55,258 bases of DNA from Eubacterium sp. (GCA_017477505.1 JAFUVQ010000049.1:1-55258); one strand, 5' to 3'; positions 26,401 through 36,266 are shown, numbered from the stretch's first letter. Notes: generated by a model from the letters alone, not told the origin. Made by a program: numbers and translations.

Positions 26401-26933
26401 ATAATTCCTCCCCTTACTGAGAACTGCCCGGGTTCCTCGACAGACGATACATTTTCATATCCCATGGTCGTAAGCTTCTCGCGGATTTCATCTAAGTTGA
26501 TTTCTTCATCCTTTGATAGCTTAATGACATTTCCTGCGATGATATCACCAGGCGGCATCTTGTCCATAAGCCCGTCCACGGTAGTTATCACCACTGCACG
26601 CTGTCCGTCCTGTATTCTTTTTATGACCTCAAGTCTTTTCTTTGTGACTGCATTTCCATGAACATCCGCCGAATAAAATAATGCATCCTTGGCAGGAAAC
26701 TGATATACGTCTCTTTCATAGAACCTGAAGGCAGAATAAAGCCTGTCCGCCCTCGCATCATCGTAAGTCACCACCAGAGTCAGCTTATCCGTATGGGAAA
26801 GCGTCTCACTTATAAGTGCCCTGATATTCCCGGAGCCGCCCCAGACATGTATGGGCAGCTGTTCTTTTTTTACTGCATCACGGATTTTCTTAATGACTGG
26901 GTCATTTTGGACCGCCGCATAAAGTGCTTCCAT
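23397..26933 (-). CDS. mfd: transcription-repair coupling factor Mfd
   Basis: A 1178-residue translocase that removes stalled RNA polymerase and recruits UvrA. Domain order is readable: UvrB-homology region at 1-~350 (GRIDI-like [20 protein letters not shown]), RNA-polymerase-interacting CarD-like domain ([20 protein letters not shown]) near 495, and RecG-like helicase core with Walker [13 protein letters not shown], the DEEQRFGV box and [17 protein letters not shown] domain is C-terminal. Length is typical. The downstream foldase gene is translationally coupled. Confidence 0.97.
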   Translation of the reverse strand: MEALYAAVQNDPVIKKIRDAVKKEQLPIHVWGGSGNIRALISETLSHTDKLTLVVTYDDARADRLYSAFRFYERDVYQFPAKDALFYSADVHGNAVTKKRLEVIKRIQDGQRAVVITTVDGLMDKMPPGDIIAGNVIKLSKDEEINLDEIREKLTTMGYENVSSVEEPGQFSVRGGIIDIFPLTEECPYRVELWGDTIDSIRTFDAESQRSIEEADSCKVYPARDFALDKSRIEKALKKMESEYKPQSEALKKSFKTEAYARLKKNMEYIRESLTEYDSMTGLDDLISYFYDDTVSFLDFFPEDTFIFVDEPEQVAEKARVYAAEVGMSMEGRLAGGYILPGQADVVFDDSFILGRLAGRKTVLFSTLYKKADAFREMTSVDIHSESLISYKNSMDSLTRDIARFRKEGRIVLIASPSVTRAKRIADNLQEFDIPAFFSVDKSRVLEPREVMTTKGTIDEGFILKDSGLVVISESDIFTNERRGSTKKTRYDKGSALKDLSEINVGDYVVHERHGIGIYRGIEKVETDGKLRDYINIEYGDGGKLFIPVEQMEVIGKYASKDAPKPKLNRLGGKEWEKTRSRVNLEVDNMAKELIELYAIRSHTKGHSFGPDTVWQTEFEELFPYDETPDQLRAIQETKKDMESERIMDRLICGDVGFGKTEVAIRAAFKAVQDSKQVAYLVPTTILAQQHYENFVSRFADYPIKVSMLSRFCSPKEIRETLSGLKKGNVDIVIGTHRLLSKDVEFKNLGLLVIDEEQRFGVKHKEKIKEIKKSVDVLTLTATPIPRTLHMSLIGIRDMSLLTEAPAKRRPIQTYVMEYDAEFVKEAIRRELARNGQVYYVYNRVDDIERVTSELSKLMPGVRFTFAHGKMHERELEDIMHDFISGEIDVLVSTTIIETGLDIPNVNTIIVHNADNFGLSQLYQLRGRVGRSSRTAYAFLMYRRDKVIKEVAEKRLSAIREFTELGSGYKISMKDLEIRGAGNLLGKDQSGHMEAVGYDLYVKMLNAAIRKNMGEEVPEEVSVSIDIPIDAHIPDSYIASEAIKLEMYKSISRIANEEDSIEIFEEAKDRFGEPPKEFRRLLRVALLKLDAAAAGLSEIRTRSGELQFVVRPGADIIIENVPKFMKRYKKEAKLMNGKDSGFAFKEPLLLQDEVLEKIDSVIYDIKEILIPKESKIEE

Positions 26934-27025
26934 TTACCTGCTTCTTTAGACCTCCTCGCTTTTTTGCGCAAAAATATCGAGTTTTTTATGAAAAGCATTA
27001 TACCACAGAAGGAGCAAAAAAAGAA

Positions 27026-27055
27026 TTGGAACAAAGAAAAATATAATGATATAAT
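27026..27055 (+). promoter_or_regulatory. promoter of the SpoIIE-type phosphatase gene
   Basis: TTGGAA (27026) and TATAAT (27050) are 18 bases apart. A second TATAAT lies at 27042, in the divergent gap with mfd. Confidence 0.5.
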
Positions 27056-27097
27056 CAGATAATCCTATAAATACTGAGAAATATGGAGCAATGATAT

Positions 27098-29140
27098 ATG
27101 TTAAGTATGATTTTAAGAATGTCGGCTGTTACATTTGCCTATGTAATAGTTAATTATATTATCTGGTACCGGACAAAAGGTAAAAAAATAACCACTTCCG
27201 GCAAAATAATCATCGGTATCATTTATGGAATATGTGCGATTCTATCGACACATTTCGGAATCGATTATGAGCATATGATGCTGAATGTCCGCGATATTGC
27301 CCCCCTTTCTGCAGGTCTTTTCTTTGACCCTATATCCGGTATAATTGCCGGACTGGTAGGCGGTATAGAGAGATTTATCGCCGGAACTTACTGGGGTGTC
27401 GGCTCATATACCAGGATAGCATGCTCTTTATCTACCTGTCTTGCAGGTATTCTGGCCGCCCTGCTCCACATGTATGTGTTTAAGAAGAAGAAACCGACTG
27501 CATTTTATTCATTTTTCATAGGATCCACCATGGAAGTTTTCCATATGTACGTTGTGTTTATCACACATAGAGATGATATGGATAAGGCTTTTTATGTAGT
27601 TAAAATCTGCGCCGTTCCTATGATAATCTTTACTGGTATAGGGCTTGCTCTCTCATCTTTATTATTTATCATCAAAGCAGGCGAATGGCATAATCCTTTC
27701 AGAAAATATGCCCCGTCTGATATACGTGTATCCCATAAGTTCCAATTCTGGTTATTCCTGGTAACCTTACTTGTATTATCGTTTAATTACGGCCTCGGCT
27801 ACCTCCTGAATACTAATTCAGCTGAACAGTCTGCCGGAAATACACTGACATATGCCATTAACAATATAGAGGAGCATTACAACACATACAGGAAAAATAA
27901 CTCGGATATAACTGAATTATCGTTTATAGTGGGAAAAACCGGAGGATATGAGATATATGATGATACCGGACGGATAATATCCGGCACTCATATCGGAGAA
28001 AGTCTGAATAACCGAGACATCCTGGATACCGCAATTGATAATACCCGTAATATCAGTCTTTTTGGTGATAATCTGACAGTCAAAGTGAAGGAACTGTCAG
28101 ACGGAAATCATCTTCTTACATGGATTACAACAGAAGAAGTATATGCACAGCGTAATTCTCAGAATTACGAGACTATGCTGGCTGATATCCTGCTGTTCAC
28201 AGTTATTTATGTACTCGTTTCCATGCTCGTTCAGAGCATTGTAGTACGTGATCTGGATATGGTAAATGAATCCCTTAACAGAATAACAGATGGTAATCTG
28301 GATGAAGTAGTAAAGGTATATACATCCTCGGAATTCACCTCTCTGTCTGACGATATCAATCAGACTGTCAGTGTTCTGAAAGGCTACATAGAAGCCGCAG
28401 AAAAAAGGATGGAGCATGAGCTGGAACTTGCGAATACTATTCAGGAATCAGCATTACCTCATTTCTTTACATTTCCGGGATATAATTTCGAGATTTATGC
28501 ATCCATGGATCCTGCCAAAGAAGTAGGCGGGGATTTCTATGATTTCTTCCTTATTGACAAGAATAAACTCTGTATGGTTATTGCAGATGTTTCCGGAAAA
28601 GGAATACCTGCTGCACTCTTTATGATGAGGAGCAAAACCGCCATAAGGTCCTACGCTGAGATGGGTGAACCACCATCAGTAATATTTGAAAATACAAACA
28701 ATAATCTCTGTGAAGGAAATGACGCTGAGATGTTTGTTACAGCATGGATAGGCATACTAGACCTTACGACCGGTCACATGGTATGCGCCAATGCCGGTCA
28801 CGAATATCCTGCTATTAAGAAAGCTGACGGTGAATATGAACTTGTGAAAAGGAAACACAGTGTTGCTCTTGCCGTAATGGAAGGCATGAGTTTCGCCGAG
28901 TATGAACTTGACCTCATGCCCGGCGATTCAATCTTTGTCTATACTGATGGCGTTCCTGAAGCCACAGATGAAAACGAAAAACAGTATGGAACTGAAAGGA
29001 TGATCAACGTACTCAACGCCGTTAAGGATGAACCTCAGGAGGGTATCCTCAAAACCATGAGACAGGACCTTTTCGCATATATGGATAAGGTCGATCAATT
29101 TGATGATATAACCATGCTCGGTTTAAAGTATACTCCTTAA
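27098..29140 (+). CDS. membrane PP2C/SpoIIE-type serine phosphatase with 5TM-LYT-like sensor
   Basis: A 680-residue signalling phosphatase. Residues 1-~195 form a 5TM receptor like that of LytS (NVRDIAPLSAGLFFDPISGI, IAGLVGGIERFIAGTYW). A further TM at ~215-238 leads to an external sensor region (240-355), then a TM at ~362-385 and a HAMP-like linker to ~430 (SLNRITDGNLDEV). The SpoIIE-type PP2C domain spans 455-680, with metal ligands in VGGDFYDFF, IADVSGKGIP, YTDGVPEA and FDDITML. It probably dephosphorylates an anti-anti-sigma factor or similar partner; none lies nearby. GGAG lies nine bases before the ATG. Confidence 0.88.
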   Translation: MLSMILRMSAVTFAYVIVNYIIWYRTKGKKITTSGKIIIGIIYGICAILSTHFGIDYEHMMLNVRDIAPLSAGLFFDPISGIIAGLVGGIERFIAGTYWGVGSYTRIACSLSTCLAGILAALLHMYVFKKKKPTAFYSFFIGSTMEVFHMYVVFITHRDDMDKAFYVVKICAVPMIIFTGIGLALSSLLFIIKAGEWHNPFRKYAPSDIRVSHKFQFWLFLVTLLVLSFNYGLGYLLNTNSAEQSAGNTLTYAINNIEEHYNTYRKNNSDITELSFIVGKTGGYEIYDDTGRIISGTHIGESLNNRDILDTAIDNTRNISLFGDNLTVKVKELSDGNHLLTWITTEEVYAQRNSQNYETMLADILLFTVIYVLVSMLVQSIVVRDLDMVNESLNRITDGNLDEVVKVYTSSEFTSLSDDINQTVSVLKGYIEAAEKRMEHELELANTIQESALPHFFTFPGYNFEIYASMDPAKEVGGDFYDFFLIDKNKLCMVIADVSGKGIPAALFMMRSKTAIRSYAEMGEPPSVIFENTNNNLCEGNDAEMFVTAWIGILDLTTGHMVCANAGHEYPAIKKADGEYELVKRKHSVALAVMEGMSFAEYELDLMPGDSIFVYTDGVPEATDENEKQYGTERMINVLNAVKDEPQEGILKTMRQDLFAYMDKVDQFDDITMLGLKYTP

Positions 29141-29154
29141 CTACATCATGGAAT

Positions 29155-29718
29155 TTATGACCCATTGAACTGATTCATGGCTTTATCACAGCCGTCTTTG
29201 ATTATGGCTTCCGCTGCCTCAGCTGCCTTCTTAGATGCCTCCCTCATAACCGGGAGGTCATCCTTAGCGAAATGACCAAGGACGAAATCTGCAAGGTCAA
29301 ATTCCGGTGGCTTCTGTCCCACACCGACCTTTATACGGTCAAATGTATCTGTGCCGATCTTCTCTATGATATCCTTGATTCCGTTATGTCCTCCTGCACT
29401 GCCCTTCGGGCGTATACGGAGCTTCCCTACATCAAGGCTCACATCATCGTAGATTATGATTAGATCCGCGTTTGTACATTTGTAAAATGACATGAGAGCC
29501 GATATTGACTCTCCCGAGAGATTCATATAAGTCTGGGGCATAGCAAGAACCACTTTCTCGCCTGCTATAAATCCATGACCTACAAGTGCCTTGCACTGAC
29601 GCTTATTGACCGGTATATCGAATCTGTCTGATATTTCTGTTAAAACCGAAAATCCGGTATTATGCCTGGTTCCGGCATACTTAAGTCCCGGATTTCCGAG
29701 TCCTGCAATTATCTTCAT
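29155..29718 (-). CDS. pth: peptidyl-tRNA hydrolase
   Basis: A 187-residue cytosolic enzyme that frees tRNA from prematurely released peptidyl-tRNA. Motifs: GLGNPGLKYAGTRHNTGF (catalytic His20 region), MPQTYMNLSG, DDVSLDVGKLRIRPKGSAGG and HNGIKDII, plus the C-terminal FVLGHF. Length is typical. GGAGACAG precedes the ATG. It is the last gene of the leftward pth-glmU-spoVG group, convergent with the phosphatase gene. Confidence 0.96.
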   Translation of the reverse strand: MKIIAGLGNPGLKYAGTRHNTGFSVLTEISDRFDIPVNKRQCKALVGHGFIAGEKVVLAMPQTYMNLSGESISALMSFYKCTNADLIIIYDDVSLDVGKLRIRPKGSAGGHNGIKDIIEKIGTDTFDRIKVGVGQKPPEFDLADFVLGHFAKDDLPVMREASKKAAEAAEAIIKDGCDKAMNQFNGS

Positions 29719-29758
29719 ACTGTCTCCATTTTTTGCATTAACTAAAACATCCCTTTAA

Positions 29759-30481
29759 CTAGATTAATGACTCTGCTTCTGCCAGCTGGTCTACTGTATT
29801 TACACCCATTATCTCATTCTTATCATCAACAGGCATAGCCTCTACCTTACCGCCAAGATTCTTGATGATTTCAATAGTATCTGTAAGGTAATACTCTCCC
29901 TGAGCATTATCATTTGTAAGCATTCCAAGTGCCCTACTGAGCATCTCAGAATTAAAGAGATACATTCCTGAGTTAACCTCCTGCACTTTAGCCTCTTCCT
30001 CCGTACAGTCCTTCTGTTCTACAATAGCCCTGAAGCTGCCTTCCGCATCCTTGATGATTCTTCCGTATCCAAAAGGATCTTCGAATATAGCTGAAAGGAC
30101 TGTTACTGAGTTTCCATTTGCCACATGTCTTTCATAAAGCTTCTTAAGTGTATCGCTTGTTATAAGAGGAGTATCTCCGCAGAGTATAAGTGTATCTCCT
30201 TCTGTTCCGATGAAGTCTGCAGCGCACTTAACTGCATGACCTGTACCCAGCTGTTCTGTCTGCTCGGCATAACTTACTGAAGCATCCTTAAGACTCTCTC
30301 TTACCATATCGCCCTTATACCCGACGATTACACAAACACTGTCCGCACCTGCGCCCTTAGCTGCATCAATAACATATTCTACCATGGTTCTTCCCTTAAC
30401 TGTGTGGAGAACCTTCGGAAGTTCTGATTTCATTCTTGTACCCTTGCCTGCTGCAAGTATTACTGCTTTCATATTGCTCAT
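29759..30481 (-). CDS. UTP-glucosamine-1-phosphate uridylyltransferase domain protein (GlmU N-terminal half only)
   Basis: A 240-residue nucleotidyltransferase. LAAGKGTRMKSELPKVLH is the GlmU/Rossmann signature; CGDTPLI, DPFGYGRIIKD and QEVNSGMYLF are GlmU-type substrate motifs. The protein stops after the uridylyltransferase fold (DEIMGVN-like DDKNEIMGVNTVDQLAEAES) and lacks the left-handed beta-helix acetyltransferase half that gives normal GlmU ~455 residues. The stop is clean and the following 41 bases run to pth, so no decayed second half is visible. Acetylation of GlcN-1-P must be supplied by another protein. AGGAG lies before the ATG. Confidence 0.88.
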   Translation of the reverse strand: MSNMKAVILAAGKGTRMKSELPKVLHTVKGRTMVEYVIDAAKGAGADSVCVIVGYKGDMVRESLKDASVSYAEQTEQLGTGHAVKCAADFIGTEGDTLILCGDTPLITSDTLKKLYERHVANGNSVTVLSAIFEDPFGYGRIIKDAEGSFRAIVEQKDCTEEEAKVQEVNSGMYLFNSEMLSRALGMLTNDNAQGEYYLTDTIEIIKNLGGKVEAMPVDDKNEIMGVNTVDQLAEAESLI

Positions 30482-30640
30482 AGAATTTATCTCCTGTCAT
30501 GTATTATATGCAGAAAAAGGAATATCCATTTCCTGCCGCACTTCATAATATATACTTTTTCCCAATATCTTTCAAGCCATACATGCTTTTTGCGGGATAC
30601 TGAGACAGCGTCCCACCACTAATGATTCACCAATAAAAAT

Positions 30641-30665
30641 GCCGCCGCGTGAAACACGCGGCGGC
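30641..30665 (-). terminator. intrinsic terminator after spoVG
   Basis: GCCGCCGCGTG and CACGCGGCGGC form an 11-bp GC stem with a 3-base loop, followed on the minus strand by ATTTTTATT. The rest of the 30482-30691 gap holds no gene. Confidence 0.9.
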
Positions 30666-30691
30666 TAAAACTTCAGTTAACTATAGGACTT

Positions 30692-30967
30692 TTATACTTC
30701 ATCAGCATCTTCAAAAGAAGTAGTTTCATACTTCTCAAGAATGAGCCTCTGGATATTCTCCCTTGTTTCTGAATTGATCGGATGAGCTATATCTCTATAC
30801 TCTCCGTCTGAAGACTTCCTGCTAGGCATAGCTATGAAGAGCCCTTTTTCGCCTTCGATAACCTTGATGTCATGAATTACAAATTCATTGTCAATAGTTA
30901 TGGATACGACGGCTTTCATCTTTCCTTCCTTGGCAATCTTTCTTACTCTAACGTCTGTAATCTGCAT
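30692..30967 (-). CDS. spoVG: septation/regulatory protein SpoVG
   Basis: A 91-residue nucleic-acid-binding regulator. The start [20 protein letters not shown], the basic DNA/RNA-binding segment [20 protein letters not shown] and [13 protein letters not shown] are diagnostic. SpoVG affects septation, sporulation or capsule depending on species. AGGAGGG precedes the ATG. It sits between glgD and glmU, the usual glmU neighbourhood in Firmicutes, with a terminator behind it. Confidence 0.96.
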   Translation of the reverse strand: MQITDVRVRKIAKEGKMKAVVSITIDNEFVIHDIKVIEGEKGLFIAMPSRKSSDGEYRDIAHPINSETRENIQRLILEKYETTSFEDADEV

Positions 30968-31036
30968 ATGTTTTACCCTCCTATTACTACCTCAGGGCTT
31001 TAAAAAACCTCTGACATTTGCAGTTTGCTGTAGCGT

Positions 31037-32170
31037 TTATAATGTATATCTGAAGCTTTTCTCTATGATTACCTCAGGATTTCCGGGTTCACCCTTGTGA
31101 ACCGTATTAGCTCTGATAGTATCTCTACTCTCTACTATGCAATTCTCAATAACACAGTTATCACCGATATGAACATCGTTGAGTATTATTGAATTCTTGA
31201 TAACACAGTTGTTACCGATATAAACCTTCTTGAAAAGAATTGAATCTGAAACATCACCGTTAATGATTGTTCCGCTGGCAACAAGACTGTTTGTAACCTT
31301 TGCATCACCGTTATACTTTGCAGGTGGAAGATCTTCAACCTTTGTATAGATGCTTGGCTGTTCTCTGAAGAAATGATCTCTTACATCTCTCTTAAGGAAA
31401 TCCATATTTGTTCTGTAATATGAATCTGCAGAAGCTATATTTCTCCAGTATGTATCCATCTTGTAAGCATTTATCTTCTTAACATTCTTATATCTGATAA
31501 GAATATCCTTAACGAAGTCAGTCCTTCCTTCTGAGGATGCTGCTTCAAGAAGCTCAATAAGCTGTCTTCTTCTGATAACATAAACACCGATGGATGCTGT
31601 ATGTGTATCTGTGATTACAGGCTTCTCTTCGAAATCAATAACCCTGCCTTCTTCAGAAACCTTAACAACACCGAATCTTGTGATGTCATCATCTTCAGGA
31701 CTAATGTCCTTTGTAACTATAGTGATATCAGCGCCCTTTGAAATATGATACTCAAGAACCTTGTTGTAGTCCAGTTTATATATACCGTCACCGGAAGCTA
31801 TAACTACATATGGTTCATGTGCATTCTTAAGGAAGTTGATATTCTGATACAGTGCATCAGCTGTTCCTCTGTACCAGTCACTGTTTGTAGCAGTAATGGT
31901 AGGAGTGAATACGAAAAGTCCTCCCTGCTTTCTGCCGAAATCCCACCACTTAGAAGAGTTAAGATGCTCATTAAGAGATCTTGAATTGTACTGTGTGAAT
32001 ACAGCTACTCTCTGAATATGGGAATTAGCCATGTTTGAAAGTGAGAAGTCAATGGCTCTGTAGCATCCTGCTATAGGCATAGCTGCTACTGCTCTCTTAG
32101 CCGATAAGTCTCCCATCCTACTGCTGTTTCCGCCTGCTAAAATGATACCTATCGCTCTCATACTATTCAC
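31037..32170 (-). CDS. glgD: glucose-1-phosphate adenylyltransferase regulatory subunit GlgD
   Basis: A 377-residue homologue of ADP-glucose pyrophosphorylase. The N-terminal nucleotidyltransferase domain starts [20 protein letters not shown], in which the catalytic GGxGTRL-type loop is altered (GGNSSRM) as usual for Glg[20 protein letters not shown] and a C-terminal beta-helix of hexapeptide repeats ([18 protein letters not shown]) follow. GlgD forms heteromers with GlgC and modulates its activity. It overlaps the glgC end by eight bases, so the two are co-translated. Confidence 0.95.
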   Translation of the reverse strand: MNSMRAIGIILAGGNSSRMGDLSAKRAVAAMPIAGCYRAIDFSLSNMANSHIQRVAVFTQYNSRSLNEHLNSSKWWDFGRKQGGLFVFTPTITATNSDWYRGTADALYQNINFLKNAHEPYVVIASGDGIYKLDYNKVLEYHISKGADITIVTKDISPEDDDITRFGVVKVSEEGRVIDFEEKPVITDTHTASIGVYVIRRRQLIELLEAASSEGRTDFVKDILIRYKNVKKINAYKMDTYWRNIASADSYYRTNMDFLKRDVRDHFFREQPSIYTKVEDLPPAKYNGDAKVTNSLVASGTIINGDVSDSILFKKVYIGNNCVIKNSIILNDVHIGDNCVIENCIVESRDTIRANTVHKGEPGNPEVIIEKSFRYTL

Positions 32171-33431
32171 CTACCTTTATTATGCTTGAACCACTCTTCA
32201 GGATTCCGTCAGGATAATCTGCCGCTTCGGTAATACCTACTATAGCAGTATTCTTTCCGATCTGAACATTCTCAGGAATAACGGAATTCTCACCAATAGT
32301 TACAAGTCCGAATGAATAAATATGAGGTGCGAAATCATTAGGAACCTCCTCGCCTATGCCGAGTACTGAACCATCGCCGATCTGAACACCTTCTGCAAGT
32401 ATCGACTTATCAATAACTGCATTTTCACCTATGGTAACATTGTTCATGATGATAGAATCCTTAACAACGGTTCCCTTGCCGATAACTACGCCTGAACCGA
32501 TAACAGAATTCACAACCTCACCATAAATCTCAGTTCCCTCACCAACTATACTCTTGGTAACTGAACTGTCATCTGCGATATACTGTGGAGGAAGATTGTC
32601 ACTCTTTGTGTAGATTCTCCAGAATTCCTCATAAAGATTAAATTCAGGAATGATATCTACGAGTTCCATATTTGCCTCCCAGTATGAACCGAGAGTTCCA
32701 ACATCCTTCCAGTAGCCCTTGAAATCATAAGCTACTATCTTCTTGCCCTGCTCATGGCAGTGTGGGATAACGTGCTTACCAAAGTCGCATGAAGGAACAT
32801 CCTTCATCTCGATAAGTGCATCCCTGAGAACCGGCCAGCTGAATATATAAATACCCATGGAAGCCTTGTTGCTTCTAGGATGCTCCGGCTTCTCCTCGAA
32901 TTCACTGATAACCCCGTTCTCATCTGTAATAACAACGCCGAACCTTGATGCTTCCTCCATAGGAACCTGATAGGTTGCAAGAGTAACATCAGCGTGTGAT
33001 GACTTGTGATAATCAAGCATCACTTCGTAATCCATCTTGTAGATATGGTCGCCCGAAAGTATGAGCACATAATCAGGATTGTAATATTCCATATACTCTA
33101 GATTCTGATATATGGCATTTGCTGTTCCTGTATACCAGGAAGCATTGTCTGCCTTTTCATACGGCGGAAGAACTGTAACACCGCCATAATTTCTATCCAA
33201 ATCCCAAGGCATACCAATGCCTATATGCTGATTCAGTCTGAGCGGCCGGTACTGTGTAAGAACACCTACAGTATCAACACCTGAGTTGATGCAGTTACTG
33301 AGTGGGAAGTCTATGATCTTATACTTGCCCCCGAAAGCAACTGCAGGCTTTGCAAGTTTTGAAGTAAGAACACCAAGTCTGGAGCCCTGACCTCCTGCTA
33401 AAAGCATTGCAATCATTTCCTTTTTAATCAT
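32163..33431 (-). CDS. glgC: glucose-1-phosphate adenylyltransferase catalytic subunit GlgC
   Basis: A 422-residue enzyme converting glucose-1-P and ATP to ADP-glucose for glycogen synthesis. The intact catalytic loop [20 protein letters not shown], the nucleotide-site [10 protein letters not shown]-like [36 protein letters not shown] and [10 protein letters not shown]-type [20 protein letters not shown] are readable. The C-terminal beta-helix follows. AAGGGG precedes the ATG, downstream of a good promoter. It leads the glgC-glgD operon; glgA and glgB are not in the window. Confidence 0.96.
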   Translation of the reverse strand: MIKKEMIAMLLAGGQGSRLGVLTSKLAKPAVAFGGKYKIIDFPLSNCINSGVDTVGVLTQYRPLRLNQHIGIGMPWDLDRNYGGVTVLPPYEKADNASWYTGTANAIYQNLEYMEYYNPDYVLILSGDHIYKMDYEVMLDYHKSSHADVTLATYQVPMEEASRFGVVITDENGVISEFEEKPEHPRSNKASMGIYIFSWPVLRDALIEMKDVPSCDFGKHVIPHCHEQGKKIVAYDFKGYWKDVGTLGSYWEANMELVDIIPEFNLYEEFWRIYTKSDNLPPQYIADDSSVTKSIVGEGTEIYGEVVNSVIGSGVVIGKGTVVKDSIIMNNVTIGENAVIDKSILAEGVQIGDGSVLGIGEEVPNDFAPHIYSFGLVTIGENSVIPENVQIGKNTAIVGITEAADYPDGILKSGSSIIKVGE

Positions 33432-33465
33432 ATAGTCACCCCTTCTAGGAAAATTAGATGATTAG

Positions 33466-33494
33466 ATTATACCATTTATTAGATAGTATGAAAA
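33466..33494 (-). promoter_or_regulatory. glgCD promoter
   Basis: On the minus strand TTTTCA (33494-33489) and TATAAT (33471-33466) are separated by 17 bases, 35 bases upstream of the glgC start. Confidence 0.65.
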
Positions 33495-33607
33495 CTATTT
33501 TTTAGTAAAAATGCAAAATATTGTCGTAATTCACTATTATACTTTGTGGAATATGCTTATCAGAGCGGCATAGGAGTTGCAACGCATGGCACAATTGACA
33601 TGTTTTA

Positions 33608-34480
33608 TTATAATTTCGTTATCAATGCTTCAATATCCCGCGTGCATATCTCAATACACTTTGAACTTTCCGGGTGTTCCGGTTTACGGTCCATGAAATC
33701 AATGACTCTGATACAGCCCAGCAGCTGTGCCCTGTCAGCGGTATCTTCCATAGCCTCACGGTCACCACCTGTATAGAGCTTTAATGTATTATCCCATATC
33801 CTTTCGGCAGTAGGCATATCTATCCCTAAAAATGCAACCGCCTCTTCATTGATGGAAGGAAATTCCTTGTAGGAATTATAAATTGTGGCCATTTCAAATA
33901 TAGGGTCTCCGGTACATAGCGTATCCATATCTATAAGCATCAGTTCGTCACCCGAAACCATTATATTTCCAAGGTGATAATCAGCATGAAGAAGCATGTT
34001 ACTGTCCGGGACAGTCCTCACAAATGCCTCAATTTTATCGCATACATCCGAAGACATATACTTTCTGCATTTTTCCACCCAGCCAATGGTCTGCTGCTTC
34101 ATATCCGGAAGTTTTCCCGGCTCAACCTCCACAGAGTGTATGTTATTCATGAGTTCTACTGATTTTTTCGTAAAGTCTTCCAGATTTTCCGCCGATTCAT
34201 TTACATAGTCAGCTGCAGATTTTGCATTTAGGAGTTCAAAAACAACTCCGTACCCATCTCCCACTTCTACGATGTCAAAGGAAATTGCAGTGGGTATGTT
34301 GTTAACAAATGCCCATCTGGCCAGCTCCTTCTCTCTTTTTATCTTATCCAGCGAAACAAAGGGACGATATGCCTTTACGATAGTATCTTCCGAAATACGG
34401 TACACCACGCCATGTGCCCCTTCACCGATCTTCGGAGCGCCATCAATACTGACTCTTTTGTATTTTTTATCATCGATCAT
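33608..34480 (-). CDS. APH/choline-kinase-like phosphotransferase (TIGR02172-like)
   Basis: A 290-residue protein-kinase-fold enzyme for a small molecule. A Gly-rich loop KIGEGAHGVVYRI, a Lys in IVKAYRP, the catalytic loop LLHADYHLGNIMV (HxDxxxxN) and the metal motif LIDMDTLCTGDPIFEM are all present, so it should be active. The overall pattern resembles the TIGR02172 'putative sugar phosphotransferase' group; the substrate is unknown. GAGG precedes the ATG. It is a single gene between the stomatin and glg loci. Confidence 0.85.
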   Translation of the reverse strand: MIDDKKYKRVSIDGAPKIGEGAHGVVYRISEDTIVKAYRPFVSLDKIKREKELARWAFVNNIPTAISFDIVEVGDGYGVVFELLNAKSAADYVNESAENLEDFTKKSVELMNNIHSVEVEPGKLPDMKQQTIGWVEKCRKYMSSDVCDKIEAFVRTVPDSNMLLHADYHLGNIMVSGDELMLIDMDTLCTGDPIFEMATIYNSYKEFPSINEEAVAFLGIDMPTAERIWDNTLKLYTGGDREAMEDTADRAQLLGCIRVIDFMDRKPEHPESSKCIEICTRDIEALITKL

Positions 34481-34619
34481 ATAATAAACCTCATTTCTTT
34501 ATGTCGTGGAAAATGAAAAATAAAGCTTGTCGATCGCGACATGCACCGTGGCATTGCGGTTTGTAAAGCTATCTGCCTCACGTACGAGTGCATATCCCCC
34601 GGAGGGCATGTAATAAGAA

Positions 34620-34642
34620 ACGGCCCTGATAGTCAGGGCCGT
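34620..34642 (-). terminator. intrinsic terminator after the stomatin gene
   Basis: ACGGCCCTGA and TCAGGGCCGT form a 10-bp stem with a TAG loop, followed on the minus strand by TTCTTATT. The adjoining stretch 34500-34615 contains further short inverted repeats but no gene. Confidence 0.85.
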
Positions 34643-34679
34643 GAAATGTTTGTATCAGTTATGTGGCGGCCGGACTTAT

Positions 34680-35651
34680 CTACTGCTCATTACCTGTCTT
34701 TACAGTTTCGGTAACTGCTGATACAAGGCCTGCTACACTGGCTATATCCGATGGAATTATAAGCTTGGTAGCTTTTCCGTCCGCAGCCTTTGTAAATGCC
34801 TCGAGTGTCTTGATGCGGAGCACTTCATCAGTAGGTGCTGCTTCATTGATCATTCTGATACCTTCAGCAGTAGCTTTCTGTACCTGTACTATAGCCTCAG
34901 CCTCACCTTCAGCTTTCTTGATACGAGCTTCTCTCTCAGCCTCAGCCGCAAGGATTGCTGCCTGCTTCTCAGCTTCTGCGGCAAGAATTGCTGCCTGCTT
35001 ATCTGCCTCAGCCTTAAGGATCTTAGCTTCCTTCTGACCTTCAGAAACGAGGACTGCCGACTTCTTCTCACCTTCTGCACGGATGATCTGCTCACGTCTC
35101 TCACGTTCTGCCTTCATCTGCTTCTCCATTGCTTCCTGAATAGCTGCAGGAGGTATGATATTCTTAAGCTCTACTCTGTTAACCTTGATGCCCCATGGAT
35201 CGGTAGCTTCATCAAGAGTAGCACGCATCTTTGCATTTATAATCTCTCTTGAAGTAAGTGTCTGGTCAAGTTCAAGCTCACCTATTATATTACGGAGTGT
35301 TGTGGCTGTAAGATTCTCTATAGCTGCTATAGGATTCTCAACACCATATGTATAAAGCTTAGGATCTGTTATCTGGAAGAAAAGAACCGTATCGATTCTC
35401 ATCGTAACATTATCCTTTGTGATAACCGGCTGAGGAGGGAAATCAGCAACCTGCTCCTTAAGTGAAACTCTCTTGACAATTTTATCGAGAACCGGCATCT
35501 TGAAATGAAGTCCAACTCTCCATGTGGTACTGTATGTACCAAGTCTTTCGATAATGCATGCATTTGCCTGTCTTACTACTCTGATAGAACTGAGAAGTAT
35601 AAGAACAATAATTATTAAAAATGTAATAAATGCAACCTGTGCTCCTCCCAT
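34680..35651 (-). CDS. SPFH-domain stomatin-like membrane protein (QmcA/HflK type)
   Basis: A 323-residue membrane scaffold. One N-terminal TM (FITFLIIIVLILLSSIRVV) is followed by the SPFH/Band 7 domain (ACIIERLGTYSTTWRVGLHF, VTMRIDTVLFFQITDP, ELDQTLTSREIINAKMR) to ~residue 180. A long Ala/Glu-rich coiled coil follows, with a duplicated unit (AEADKQAAILA, AEAEKQAAILA, AEAEREARI). A C-terminal oligomerisation helix closes it. Family members build ring assemblies and often pair with NfeD proteins, as here. AAGGAGG precedes the ATG. Confidence 0.93.
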   Translation of the reverse strand: MGGAQVAFITFLIIIVLILLSSIRVVRQANACIIERLGTYSTTWRVGLHFKMPVLDKIVKRVSLKEQVADFPPQPVITKDNVTMRIDTVLFFQITDPKLYTYGVENPIAAIENLTATTLRNIIGELELDQTLTSREIINAKMRATLDEATDPWGIKVNRVELKNIIPPAAIQEAMEKQMKAERERREQIIRAEGEKKSAVLVSEGQKEAKILKAEADKQAAILAAEAEKQAAILAAEAEREARIKKAEGEAEAIVQVQKATAEGIRMINEAAPTDEVLRIKTLEAFTKAADGKATKLIIPSDIASVAGLVSAVTETVKTGNEQ

Positions 35652-35687
35652 GTTAAAAACCTCCTTAACATATAAATCATTGATAAA

Positions 35688-36149
35688 CTACATTGCTTCG
35701 GCTTCAGCCTCAGAAACAACCTGAAGTTTTGTTCCTTCTATCTCTTTTACAACTACTATGCTGTCCTTCGGGATCACTGTTCCGTTTAATGAACGGAGTG
35801 TCCAGTCTATATCACCGACTTTTGCCTTTCCGGTCTTCTCACGGTTATTAACTTCCTCGATAACAACCAGCTTTCTTCCGATAAGACTGTCGGCATTGGT
35901 AGGAACCACCTCTCCTGTAACCTTCTTCTTTGCAAGAGGTCTTACAAGGAGCATCAGTGCTATTGAAACCACCAGGAACAGTATAATCTGAACCGGGAGA
36001 CCTGCTCCGAGCCATGCAGCAACCGCAGCAACGAAACCGCCGATTGTAAACCAGATGGACGTGAGTCCGGTGGTAATAGCTTCGATAAGAAGTGCCACTC
36101 CTGCAACTATGATCCAAAATGCAGCCATAGATATCGGTAATCCGAACAT
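35688..36149 (-). CDS. NfeD-family membrane protein
   Basis: A 153-residue short-form NfeD. Hydrophobic segments occupy ~5-90 (AAFWIIVAGVALLIEAITTG, IWFTIGGFVAAVAAWLG, QIILFLVVSIALMLLVRPLA). A C-terminal OB fold follows (LIGRKLVVIEEVNNREKTGK, AKVGDIDWTLRS, IPKDSIVVVKEIEGTKLQVV). I start at ATG 36149 (MFGLPISM) with GGGAGG upstream; a longer reading to 36179 lacks one. It is paired with the SPFH protein 36 bases downstream, the classical NfeD-stomatin operon for membrane-domain organisation. Confidence 0.93.
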   Translation of the reverse strand: MFGLPISMAAFWIIVAGVALLIEAITTGLTSIWFTIGGFVAAVAAWLGAGLPVQIILFLVVSIALMLLVRPLAKKKVTGEVVPTNADSLIGRKLVVIEEVNNREKTGKAKVGDIDWTLRSLNGTVIPKDSIVVVKEIEGTKLQVVSEAEAEAM

Positions 36150-36200
36150 CTTTCTCCTCCCTTCATATGTTTTTTCCATAATCCCGGGCCTTTATTCCGC

Positions 36201-36216
36201 CCCGGCACCGGCCGGG
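36201..36216 (-). terminator. GC-rich hairpin after the hydratase gene
   Basis: CCCGGC-ACCG-GCCGGG forms a short strong stem 50 bases past the hydratase stop, without a clear T-run. It may separate the hydratase from the nfeD operon. Confidence 0.45.
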
Positions 36217-36266
36217 ACTACTGATTTTCATCACGGAATTTCAACACGGGTTATCAGAAAACTTAA

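Noticed and set aside
29759-30481. Frameshifted full-length glmU
   Set aside because: No beta-helix repeat coding is visible in any frame downstream; only 40 bases separate the stop from pth.
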